From Brachypodius melanocephalos (lineage: Eukaryota > Chordata > Aves > Passeriformes > Pycnonotidae), in the NCBI GenBank assembly GCA_013398615.1, contig VZSR01001755.1, positions 172,984-236,983 of the forward strand: a stretch of DNA of 64,000 nt. Reading direction: 5' to 3'. Both the position numbers and the translations under genes were made by a program. Below are positions 25,501 through 38,600 of this stretch, in pieces. Position 1 is the stretch's first letter; each line of letters opens with the position of its first letter. Below the pieces are notes generated by a model. That model saw only the letters and a list, made by a program, of their open reading frames with translations, did no database searches and had not been told where the DNA came from.

Positions 25501-28500
25501 ACTATATATACACTATACATATTACTTTTATGTACAAGTTTAAAAGTAAGTTCACGACAGCAGATGCAAGAAAAGATCCTAAGAGGACAGGAAAGTCTGC
25601 ATAAACTATTCAAGTAGAGATGGACTTATTAATCAAATAAAGCAGAGACTAGGGTTGGACATGATTACTCCACATGGGCAGAAGAGCTCCTGAACTTGAA
25701 AAACAATGCCAGCACAAAAAAATAGTAGAGTACTAATTAGCAACAGTGTAAAAAAATGAAAAGTTTCAGATCATTCAAGAACTGGCATTGTAGATGGTTA
25801 CTAAAAGGAATAGTAGGTACAAAATAAAAGTCTCCTTGTATTTAAGATGAAACAATAAATGTAAGAAAATAATTACATATTTGCCCATAAGTAAAGAAGT
25901 TAGCTTAGACCCAACAGATTCCATACTCAGCTTTAGTACATTTTCTTCATATCTGAGTAACTGATGTGTAACTTGCCTTTATTTTTATCCCTAGCCGTAA
26001 GGGCAAAGCATCAGCAAATTTGGAAATTGGGTATTTTTGGGGGGTCTGTATTCCAGTAACCCCCAATCAAATGACTCCATATTTGTACCACTAAATACTC
26101 CAGACCCACAAGCAGCAGAGCAATTTTCAAGCCATATTTTGTGTACTCAGTGGCCTGTGGGGAAAAAAAATCAACTCTAAGTAAAAAAGTTCAACTTGGA
26201 CTTGGCTATAGCCTAAAGGAGACTGTTTCACAGTCTTGGAGAGTTACTGTAATGTTTAAAGGAATGCTTTGACTCACTTGAAAAAAATACATTAATGAAA
26301 TTAATTTCTTTAAGGAACATACAGACAGCAAAATGCTGCTGTGACAGGAAGACCAGTTTATCTTCATCTGAGTTTTTAATTGAACTGAAGTTTGATGAAG
26401 TAAAATCATGAATATTTGAAAGCAAACTACCTAAAAAGTGCACTACATTGTTAGTCAGCTTTCTGTAATTGCTACGTGTGTGTGTGCCTGTTCCAAACAT
26501 TCTCAGGTCTTGACTTGTGGCTAAGTTGGTCTTTCTGAAGTCTAATAAAAAGTTCATTCTGTTCCTTAGAATATAAGGTGTTTCTTACTGGCTGAAAACA
26601 CAACAAGCTCTGTTGATCACTGTCACTCTGCTCAATAACAGGACAGCAAATCTCACTCACAGCAGAAAGGGAACTTGCCTCTCATTCTGCAGCTGTGCCA
26701 AACGTTTCCGTACGTCATCCACCGTGACTTCAAAAAAGTCATCAGGAAGCTCTTCTGGGCCATCAGGAAGTTGTTCCAGTAGGTCTAGGTGACATATAAG
26801 GGGCTCTCGTTCTACAAGCTACAGAAAAAGAAATGCACTTCAATTAGTTTTAAATGCATTGCTTTGCTTATCTTATAAGGCTCCTGAAAAAGAGTAAAAG
26901 GACAGTATTTGCAAACTGTCCTTTGACCTGTTCAGCTCTCTGAACTAAACCACTGCAGGGTCTCATTGTGCACCTTTCAAAATTTTACCCTGGCTTCTGG
27001 TGTGCAGAGAGGTCTCTTACACAGTGAAACCCTTCTGTTTTGCACTTATAAAGCAAGCACTTTACCCTGAGATCAGCCTTTGCTGCAACCAGAGCACATA
27101 GATGCAGGAGTGCAGTGCTCTGTAGGCATCAGCTGCAATAAAGGTACTTAATACATTTACTGGCAACTTTCCCTACATAGCAGAGCTGAGAGCAGGCACT
27201 CCAAGCTGCACACAGACCCCCCTCTCACCTGCCCAGCAGGGCACAGAGAGCCTGGCTGCCTGCTCCCCAGCCTCCAGAGTCCAGAGCTGGGTGTCATGGG
27301 CAAACCTGCCAGGGCAACTGGGCCTAGCCTAGAACTGTGCTCGCAGTTAGGAAAAACCAAACCAAAACAAGCCAGTATCAAGACTCACAATCCCCTAAGA
27401 AACCCAAACCGGAGCCCCAGCCACTGAAATCAAGAGCATTTGCCATCTCTGCAGGCAGAAGGACTTTAATGGATCCCTCCCCAGGAAAGGTTATGTGCTG
27501 GCTACTCTCTTTTCCCCAAAGCAGCAGCTGTGCCAACATGTGAATACACACCATGGCCAGAGTCAGGCATACAGTTACACCTCCTGGCTCTCAAACAAGT
27601 CAAACTCTTTAAACCCCAAAACTGTTTAAAGGAATAAAGATTGCAAACACAGAGAACAGCATACTGACGGCTACAGGAGAGGCAGGGAGGACACAGTACA
27701 TGTCTGAAGAGGCTCGAAGGAACAAAAATTTTGGTAGTTAGTCCAGCATTTCTTCCTAGTCAGCTGCCAGTTTAACAATGCCACAGGTTCTGTGAATGAA
27801 CCCGCTGCCCATTTCTTCTCCCCTCATTCTCTCACACACTCTTTACAATGCTAATTAACATCCGGATGTCCTCCCTCCATCCACTCACCCCTCCCCCAGG
27901 CACTGGCCACTTGGGAACAGGAGTCTTCTCAATTGTCTAAAGCATAACACAAATTACAAGGCAATGTTCACTCTACTTGTGGGCACTAAAGGGTAATTTG
28001 AGAAATTAAAAGATGGAGGTTGTGTGGGTGGGACCTTTGGCTACTTTTAGAAAGTTGAGCAGGGTCAGCCCTAACGAGCGGGTAAAGGAGCCTGACTGCA
28101 GCTCTCCCCGGGCCGGGCTGCCAGGGCTGCAGGAAGGGCTCCAAGTGCCCAGGACCATCTGCTGGGAAGAAGCAGGCTGCACCGTGATCCCAGCCACTGC
28201 CCACTGATGCTCCGGTGAGGGCACAGCTATGTCACAGTCCAGAGGAGAATTAATCAGGCCTCCCAAAGAACTCGGTGTACTTTAATCTCCTTCAGAGAGC
28301 TGAAATGAAAGCCTTGACTTTCATTTCATTCTAAACATGTCGTGAAAGCAGACGTCTGAAAAAGCCCAAACCCAAAAGACTGAGGAGGCGCATCCTACGG
28401 CACGTTGTGAGGGTGCTAGGATACGATGGGGAAAACTCCAAAGTCTGCATTAGCAAATCCTAAAGTTACCATTTAGTATTGGCTCTAGCAAGGACTTTAG

Positions 28501-31500
28501 TTAATCCCAACAGCAGTGGGATTCCACAGGGAAAGGGCCAGGGCCTATCCAAATTACGGTGACAGCTAATGACATCTGCCAAGGCATTGGCAATCACAAG
28601 ATGGCACAAGGCAGACAGATATTCCAGTCCTCAGTGTTCACTCCTCTCCCTTGCTGTGGGCTCCAACAACCTTAAAGCACAGACAGAATCCAAAAATTAA
28701 CTTCCCACAACGATTACAAAAGACAATCAGGAATCCAGGAATACTAACCCACTTCCCACTGCACACACAGTGTTTTCTGCAACTCTGATAAAAGATAATC
28801 ATCTCCTGTAACAATAAATGGCCACCACACAGATGTTCTACTTTCCATTATGCAAACTAGAGGAAAGCAAGCAGTGCTTTTTGCTGTGCTACTTCTTCCA
28901 GGAGCCAAAGATGTTGTGCTAAGGTTTGGCACCTTCCTTCTTCAAAACCTGTTCTTCTACCAAAGCTGAAATGTCAGGCACTTTTCACCATGAGGCTGAA
29001 GCTGTATGTTCACAGCAAGATCTACATAAGTGCAGCCTATGTGACAAAGGCAGGTGTCAGGAAGAATGCAGTTCACTCTGTGGTCACCATCCTGGTCCCA
29101 GGGAAGCAGGTAAGCTGAGGAAAACGCTTATGGTTTAAGTCAAGTAGTGGTCATTGTGCTTTCCACAGCAGCAAACTCTCCCCAGAGACCCACTTCCTCC
29201 CCACCACCTCAGGGAGCTCTAATCTCATGGGGAATCTGGTTTAAAGTTACCTTCTAATAATTAACATTCTGACATCAAAGTCAGCTTGCAGCTGTCTGTA
29301 AACCATCTTTAGCCCAAGAAACGAAAGGATGCCGGCACAGATTTTATCCAGCCTCCTTCAGCTTCAAAAACCACACACAGACAAAGCATTAATGGGAAGA
29401 TTCTTTTACAAAAATGGACCTTTGATGTTTAAAAATAATTTGTTTTGTTTTGGGTTTTTTTCCTCAGGACTGAAAAAGGACAAAAAGCAGATGCCATGTG
29501 GCTAGCCCTACTTGGCTGTTGCTGCTGCGAGGAGAGTGGAAGATGGCAGGCGTGGAGGAGGGAACAAAATGTAATCAATCAGCAGCAAAAGTACCAGAGA
29601 TCAAAGGGCTTGAAAGCAGCCGTCAAAATCACATGCTGTTTAACACAAGGACACAACTCCCCCAACAGAATCTGCAGCTGCTTCCAAAGCTGCTCTCAGA
29701 GTGGAAGGGCGGCTGGCTCCAGAAATGGTTTGAACTGGACTGCGATTCTGAGAAAGACATTAGTTCATATGAGTCCTCCAGTCACCACCACTCAGCCCAT
29801 GCCCAAAAGCACAGCTCCTCATCACGCCGTGAAGTCAGCGAAACGGTGGAGTTCTGCCTCTCCCACCACTGCCCAGAGAAGTGTGGGCAACAAGACTGGT
29901 GAAGGATACCAACCCAAACCCCTGCACTTCTTCTCCCTTCCCAGACACAATGGAAACTCCTCCTTTCCAAACCCCTCAGACAAGAGTGCAACTGAAGCAA
30001 GCAACACGTGAGACTGGACAAATCACCCAGCCTACTGTTTAGTTCTCCATGTTTAAGGGTCTGCTCCAAGAGCTTAAATAACACTGATTAGACAGACCCA
30101 AACATGTTTCTAATATACTGAAATATGCACCACTGCAGGTTGGCATGGCCTCTTTCTACTACTTCTGCAGTTCATAACTGCTCCAGAGTCCTTCCAGGGT
30201 CTGGCTTCTGTTCCTAAACAATTCAGAACTCATCAAAAATAGGCTGAAACCACAAAGTCAACTAAGGTACAGTCTCTACATCAACGTGAAAGCATCCACA
30301 GTCTTGCTAAATTTCTCCTGAACTAAGCTCCCTTTGAAGCTCTCCAGGCATCCTTTCTTTCCACTTACAGCTTCCTATTGTTCAATCCCAGAGGAGATTC
30401 AAACCTCCAATTTTAGGAGGTACCAAAGAGTTGGAAACAACAAAGGGGATCTCTGAACATGAAAGATGGCCCCAGTGATGAGCCAAAGGAGCAAGGAAAG
30501 AGCCACTCACTGAGAATCCAGAATGGGAAACTCTCAGTGCATAATAACAAGGAATGAATTATTAATTGAATGGCTCCTGTACTTCATGTTATGCTACTTG
30601 CCAGACGTACCCAACCTTCCTGAAGGCATTCAATTCTGTACAGCTGCCCTACAGAAAATACACTTCAATGTCATTCCCAGGTCACTCTGGGATGGCATCA
30701 CAGCACTTTTCAGCCATCAGTTCTGGTATCACAACACGGGCTCAAGCACTTTTAATTTTAACAAACACAGTCTTATTTCAGAGACACCAACAATGATGAG
30801 ATGTGCAATCTCTCTTTCTGGGAAATAGTTAGAGAGAGCCAGACTATTTAAGAAGCCAGGTATTTTAGATTAAGACAAAAAACACTTCTATAAGCAAGCA
30901 GAAATACAAAAGGAAAGGGATGAAAGGTTTCTGCTTCATCCGCAATACTAAGAAAATTAAGTCACAGGGCTCAGGTAACAAAGTGGGCATTTGTTCATGA
31001 AATCTGAGGCACTGAGGTGTAGGATCTTCTGGACTGTGATTTAATGCAGCTGTGTTGCCTCTATTTGAATTATACATCAAGGATACCCAGAGATTCAAAG
31101 TTTTGTCTAGCTCTGGACAGCAAATTCTTAAACTCAAATCCTTCCCCCTTCCTACTTCCTTTCTGAACTCAGACAGTATCGTATGTCATCAAGGCACCTA
31201 ATCCTGTGACATAGGGAAAAAAGTCCTAAATCTGGAAACATCTTTTTCCTCATGGGAGTGCAGCCTCAGGCAAGGTAGGATTAAAAAAAAGCCCTTGTTG
31301 GCCAAACTGCAAATACATTTTCCCATACCTGTTCTTGCTCCTTTTGCAGTTCTTGGCTGTTCTTAGACTTCTTTGGCTTAGAAGGGCCTCCAGGGCTGGA
31401 AAAAGTTCTTGGCAGCTTTGAAGATGGTACAGCTACAGGAGAGTCCCCCAGACGCTCTCCATCTCCAAAAAAAGGGACAAATGGGGTAGGCTCAGGCTCT

Positions 31501-34500
31501 GGGGAATGTCGTAGCTCCTCCATGTTAGCATGAGAATCTTGAATTGAGTCTTGCTTCTGTATGCAGCTGTTTAAAGATACAGCCACATCCCTGTGCTCCA
31601 AGTCCTTTGGAAATGTGCTTGCTTGAGGTAGAGGCACATCCACTGCTTCCTCCATAGAGCCTTGCCTCACTGTTGGCTCATTACAAGGCACCGTGGCACC
31701 CACAACTTCCTCCGCACCAGATGAACTGCATTTCTTCATGACAACTCTTAAAGAAGACACCAAAAGGAATAAAAATAAAATCATAATCCTAAGAGTACTG
31801 CCCTCCCCATTCTCAATGTGTCCACGACACAAAGACAACAGATACAATACACCCTGATTTAACAACTTTCTTCTTCCAGATGCTTACAGAGAACAAGGTC
31901 CAGTTGCCGTGGGGTAGAGGGTCAGGGGGTTGTGCAAAACAACAGAACAGGGACTGGCTCCTCTGGAAGAAAACTGCCTTCCAGAGAAAAACAGCAGTCA
32001 GTTGTAAAGCATAGCTTCTAATCACTGCTGCCTTCTGTATACACTGCAAAGAGCTGGCCAGGAGATCACAGAAAGGTTGCCCCTGCCCCAAACTCAGCTC
32101 CCAAAAGCCAGCAGGGCCTGCAGAGGCTGGGAGTTAAGTGCTTGAGATCCAGAGCAAGGAAGAATGAAGTGGTAGCTGATTGCCCCCACAAGGAGACTTT
32201 TAACTTTGAATTGCCTGTTCCACTCAAAGGAGAAAGAAAAAAAATAGAAAAAAAAAAAAAGAAACAAACAAACAAGCTCTTTTAATCTGCACATGACTGG
32301 TCAGTGCCAGCATCTGCTGCTGTGCAAAGCACATCTGGGCAGCAGTTTGAGATAAACAGGCAAATGCAATAATTTCTGAGTGCCGCAATGTTTTAGTTTG
32401 GCATCTTTTTCCGTGACTTCTTTTTTTTTCTTTTTCTTTGTGTTTCTTTTGGTACTTGAAATAAAATAAATTCACCACCCGAGTGGAAAGGAAAAAGAAT
32501 GAGGCCAAACTTTGTTTCTCCCAACCTGACAATGGCATTGCCTCCAATCAGGCCAAGCGATTTCAGTGTTGTCTTCTCCAGGGCATCTTTTCCTGATATC
32601 TGCAACAAAACCAGAGGAGAGTAATTATGGCCCCTGATTCCCCAGGAAAGCATGCAAAGCTCTGTACAGAAAGAAGCCTGTATCCAAAGAAACATCACAC
32701 AACACAAGATACAGGTGAAAACACACTCCTGCAGTTGGAAATCAGACCTGAATCCATCTGTATCAACCTGTACTGTTTTACCAAATTCAGAGCTTATTAA
32801 ATCATCTCAGTGGAAGATGACTTACATATATTTTCATCCCATACACACACCCAAGTGGGATTCAATTACAGCAAAGCTACTTTTATGTCAGAAGTTAAAG
32901 GACAGGCAACATCTCAGAGCTGCAAGGCAGACAATTTCCTTACATACAGCTCCTATCCATCTCTAATGACCTATTCCAGAATAAAGACGATCTGTCCACA
33001 GAGGTCAGTGGGAAGTAAAGGGGACAGCTAGGGAGAGAGAATTCCATAATATCCACATACAAAATATTTAACAAAACATTAATAGCAAAAGATCAAAACA
33101 GAGAAAAGCAAATATTTACTAAAATGAAAACACTGTTTTGACTCAAGCTTTAAAAGAAGTTGGAAAGAAAAACACAAATAGGTCATTGAGCTCATTTTAT
33201 GGGCTCAGAGGTCTCAACGGCACAAGGTTAGGTTCCAAGAGAGCTTTTTTCCATACAGACACGTCATGCTTTGAAAAGACCAACATTTTTCTACTTCCCC
33301 CCTCAAGCAAGTTCAAAAGAAACACTTTCCAGGCTGGAAAGCAGAGCTAAGTTTTCTTATGTTTTAGGGACATGAGACAGTTGAGAGGCCTTTGCTACCT
33401 TACCTCATCTCGCATGTAAATACAGACTGGAGACAATTCACCATGCTGTTCCATCAACTCCCTGCAAGAAAGAGCAAAACACTGTAGCATCTGCAGAACA
33501 GCCTATCCCCTCCAAAACCAGCGCAGAGTAACAGAACAAAGTGAAATCAGCTGGCAACACTGCCCTCCATGTTTCTCCATGGAGGTCACTATTAAGACAT
33601 TAGGTAAACAATTTGCTTCAATGCATTCACTTTTTCTTAAACACAGCCTAAAAATTTTAAAACAAAGAAATAACTAAAGTAAATTCTGAAATTAGCTGAT
33701 CTTACTAGATAAATTTAGCTCATCACTGTACACAATCTGAAACATTACTTAGTTATATTTGCTCTTTTTAATCCAAGTTAAAAACTTCATTATGGTTTAG
33801 ACTGAATTTTCACTGGGGAGAGGCCCATTTCTTTTCACATATGCGCAGCAACAAACAAAATTAAATACCACTCTAAAGCAGATCAACTAAGGACAAGAAA
33901 CTTGCCTGTCTTAATATCATTTTTTAAAAAAGAAAAGAGAAAGTTAACAAACAAAGAGCATAAACTTTCAGATTCAGGTGACCATAAAAAAAGTAAAGCC
34001 AAATGAAAGGCTGCCACTGAAGACAAAATGAAAAATCAACCTGTATTTAAGCATTTCAGTGATGTAGGACGCATACAAGCAATGATGCAAACACCCAACA
34101 GCCCATCTGCAGAGGAAGACAGAAGCGAAGAAAGGACCCTTAGCATTGAGATGGGGAAAAAACAGTAAGATGCTACTCTTTCCATTTTCCTCTAGATAAG
34201 CAATCCTGAGGCATTCCAGTAAAAGAGAAGCTTTATTATACGTTCACTTGATCAAACATGAAAGACGGACAGGGAAAGTGCACTCACAGCCTATCACAGC
34301 AAGTCTCAGTTCTCATCAAGCCAAGACAATGTGATTTCAAAAGAGGAAAAAAAAAAGGATTGACACTTTCAGCAAGAAAACCTCAGATGTCTAAAGAAAA
34401 GTAAAAAGCCTTCCAGAATTAACCAGTACATTATGCTGAAGCACTGGAATCAGTGACAGCATTACATTAAACACCAGAAGAAGCTCTGTCACGTTGGTCT

Positions 34501-35609
34501 CCACCTTCAGCAAAGTGAAACTCAAACTCAGACAAGAATGCGGTAAAACAAGAGACTAAGGAGAATACTTTGCTTCTCATCCCAAGCATGCCAATCTAAA
34601 AGGTGACCAGGAAAACACTGTCCACCCTAGACAGTGCTGGGCTGGAAAGATATACCTGGCTGAATTCTCAAAAGCATTTTTTCAGAAGTTTCAGATTCAG
34701 ACATTTTAGCCTGTCCCAGACTGGGAAACTACAAAAGGTGAGAACATTGCCCAGGATATCTCCCATCTGCACAATGAGAACTGACAAGATTTATCCTTCT
34801 CCATAGACCCCAGTAGCTCTGCTTAGCACATTCTGTCTCAAACTCCCTGTGCTTGCAGTTGCACCAGGATACCCCTTGGTAAAGAGCTGTATGTACCATC
34901 TGCACTGCAACAGTTGGTTTGTCATGAAACACAGAAGAGCTGTAACTCCTCCACATGTGGTAAACTCCCTTGATCTTACTGCTCTCTACGGTCCAGTCTT
35001 GGGGGGGGTAGGTGGGGGGGAATGGCTTTTCACTCACCCCACCAGGAAACCATCACCTATCACCCCCTGCAAAGCAGATAAGGAAACCCACCTGGCAGCC
35101 CAGGAACACGACACATTAAACATTTCTATTTTGAGATGCAATATTACCAGAAACAAAGTTATGTCAAGGAGTTATGTAGGAAAAGGATCCCTTAATTAAC
35201 AGTCAAAATGTACTCAGTCAATCAAGCGTCTGGTTCTGAAGTGACTGTGCATTACATGGTCTGTCTGCGCTGCGGCCACGCTGACTGCTGCTCTCAGAAA
35301 AGCTGGGAACTCCACAAACAGACCTGCAATATATCCAGCCAGCAGGGAAACACCACCTTAAGACACGGATAACATTTTTTTGTTATGGTAACAAGGAAAT
35401 AACCTTTTGCCCTTTGGCAACCTGCTAGCCCAGCAGAAGATCAGAGTCTGCATAACCACACAGGTCTTACTGCTCTCAATGCAGCAGTTCCAATTAATGT
35501 TCAATTCAGTATCATCATGTTCACAGCTACTTAACAACAACAGCGCTGTCAATATTATCTCAGTCTTTCTGTTACATTCAAAATGCTTCCTGGTGGAGCA
35601 GATTAGAAG

Positions 35610-35669
<60 letters not shown>

Positions 35670-38600
35670 GTTGATGTATTACACCATATTGTAACATATA
35701 CCTATTTAGCCCAGCATGAAGTGACAAAAGAAACTGAACTGAGAGGGGGTCAACCAGCCTATGAAGTGGAAAATGAAGGGAAATAACAATCAAATTCCAT
35801 GAAAATTCATCAAGGACATTTAAACTTAGACTCAAAACTCAGCTACAACGACATGTAAGTGAAACCGGAAGCCACTCAGGATCAAGAGTGCCACTGGAAA
35901 ATTATGATACTCAATCTCTGAGTAATTCTGAAGAGCCAGAGAACATCAACAGTTTCCAGTTGAAGGATGTGAGGGACCAAATCTGTTAAGCACAAACCAA
36001 AACTGAGATGTCTGGTTTAATTGCAGTAGTCTATATGCCATCTTGGTTAAAATGGTTAAAAGCTTGCAACAGCACAGTGGTATGGGGCAAAGCGGGTCAC
36101 AAGGAAACCCAGAAGTAGAGCAAATCCAAATACAGTAAGCTACAAAACCAGTCCTGAGGGTCAGGTCTATTTTAGGAAAGTCAGCAGCTGAGAACTACTT
36201 CCAGACTAGTTGCAATATATTCCAAGGAGTTTATAGTACCAAGACCATAAGACCACTACTTCAGAACACTTCTCCCAGCCACAACAAATCTCATTGTGCA
36301 AAAAGTGACAGACACACCAGAGCATCCAAAATACTATATTCAAGTCTCAGATTATGAAACATAGTTAACTCTCTGACTCAAGGTGAATAACCAAACCAGC
36401 ACTAGCATAGGGTTGCCTCCATTTATGATTCTGCAATTAGTTATTCTCTTTCAGGAACAAAAAAGCACTATACAATGTTCTGCAGGAATCAAGAGATTAA
36501 GTTGCTCATACAAAAGAACATTGTCTTGTGATACAAGACCAAGGCTCCAACCTCCCTCACTCCTCTGGCAGCAGTACCTGAGGAAATTCCCAAGGCCAAT
36601 GCCTGATGATGAAAGGCAGAAAAAAAAAATCTTGTGTCAATTGGAGAATTGGAACGAAAGATCACCACAGTGCCTTTAGCACACAACAGCAGGTTACTGC
36701 ACTCAGACTTCTCCAGACAATTCAGGAAAAACACTTATCCCCATCTTATTTTCAAGAGGTTTTGCTTCCAATTAAGATTATTTGTATCCCTTGAGGAATC
36801 CTCAATAATGGTACACAAAAGATAAAGGACTGATGAGACACAGAGAAACAGTACAGAATCACAGAAAAGGCAGACAGGACAGCCCAGGGAATAAAAGCTT
36901 GAACTTCAAGCTGCCATCTGTCAGGAAAGGTGGATGACAAACATTTAGGAGACCAAAAAATCTTAGGCACAATGGAACACGTCCTCACCAAAGACCAATA
37001 GGAGAGGAAGCCAGTTTGACTTAAGAATCTAGTTTCATTCACTTTTCCAAAAAAATGCTTTCCACTTCTATCCAAGCAACTCTTTGAAAAGAGTTCTAAA
37101 AATACACATAAAATATCTGAACCGAATGAATGACCCCATAGTAGCAGTGAAGAATCATAATGACCATCAAAGATGTCTCTGAGTGTCCAAAGTGCAACTG
37201 CTTAAAGTTGCTGAAGCTGCAAGGCAGGCAAGAGTGGGAGATAGAAACATAGGCTTCTTGCTCCTAGGGCAGACAACACTGTGCCCTCAACCAGCCTCTG
37301 AAGCACAGACTCCATGCAAAGATCCCCAGAGACTTATTTTTGTCTAACTCTTGGAAGCAGCAGGCTCCTCCTCCAGCTGCTGCTAATCCATTACATGCAC
37401 CCACTGAGGCAAGCACACACATCAAACATACTGTCCTCTCTTTGATGTGCTGCTCTTCAGAAGGGGAACGGCAAGCAGATTAGATTCCTTCATGTAGTGA
37501 TCTGACAGGGCCTGTAAACATCTTGTGCAAGGACTGCCGCACGCTGAGAGGAGGAGCAGCCCTACAATAGCTTCCAGACCTTCTTCAGACCCAATTAGCC
37601 AAGATGGATGCTGGAAACCCAGGGGAAATTCCAGTGGATTTAGAATACTTCCCCTCACGCACTTAGAGCGGCTGAGCATTCCAGGAAAACATCTCCATTT
37701 GGAAAGACCAAGGAAGCATTCAGCAAACATCAACAATTAGCTGACTAGTTAGTCAACTGAATCAAAACACATTCAACAGCATCTCAGCGCATTAACTCCA
37801 CACAGATGGCTGTAGATCCAGCTTGTCCTGTGACCAAATCACACACAGCACCTTTGCTGCTAGTTGAACTTAACCAAAATTGCAAAGTCCATCCAAACAT
37901 CTGAACTCAGCTTCCAGAGGGCAGAAAAGAGCAGCTGTGTTCTGAACTGAAGCTATGAATGCTTAGCACACTGCAGCAGTTAGAAGCTTAAGAAGACCAA
38001 CATGTGTATTAACTAGCAGTATTACAATGATCTGTAACCAATAAAACCACTTTGTAAGAGCAAAATTTTATGAAAAGCTCAAAATTTAAACCAAAGAAAC
38101 AATCAACTGATATGTGAGAAAGCCACACAAAGATTGTCCTTAATTGGTCATCAATAATTACCACCTCCCACTAATTTAGCAGTCCCCAAACTGCAACAGG
38201 CACTCCTCCCCTCACAGAGGGCACAGAGGGTGTAGTAAGGGACAAGAGGGGACTTAAAACACTCAGGAAAATTATACCTGTGTTTTTGGTCCTACCTCCT
38301 TTCCCCAATTAAAAGAAAAATAATTCTTTTATCTCTAGCTTTTACATGAATACTGCTCCTTTACTTAGGAATAAATGTCACATTGTAGACCTGGTCCGTG
38401 ATTAAAACCAGAATGGCTGTCACAGCTTCAAGGCTTCCTCTTCCAAACCATGAAAAATAGCAAAGTGCCTTTCTTTGAGAAAACTTTATTAGCTTGACAT
38501 TTCAAAACAATACAGCCTTTTAAAATCAAAGCTAAAGACAAGAGGTAGCACTCAATATAGACTGGACTAAAATAACAAGATTTCTAAGCCATGTACATAT

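Noticed and set aside
29445..30011. 188-codon plus-strand ORF in ASPSCR1 intron 7
   Set aside because: Composition is unlike a folded protein, a second long frame overlaps it, and no family or splice signals are recognisable. Probably chance.
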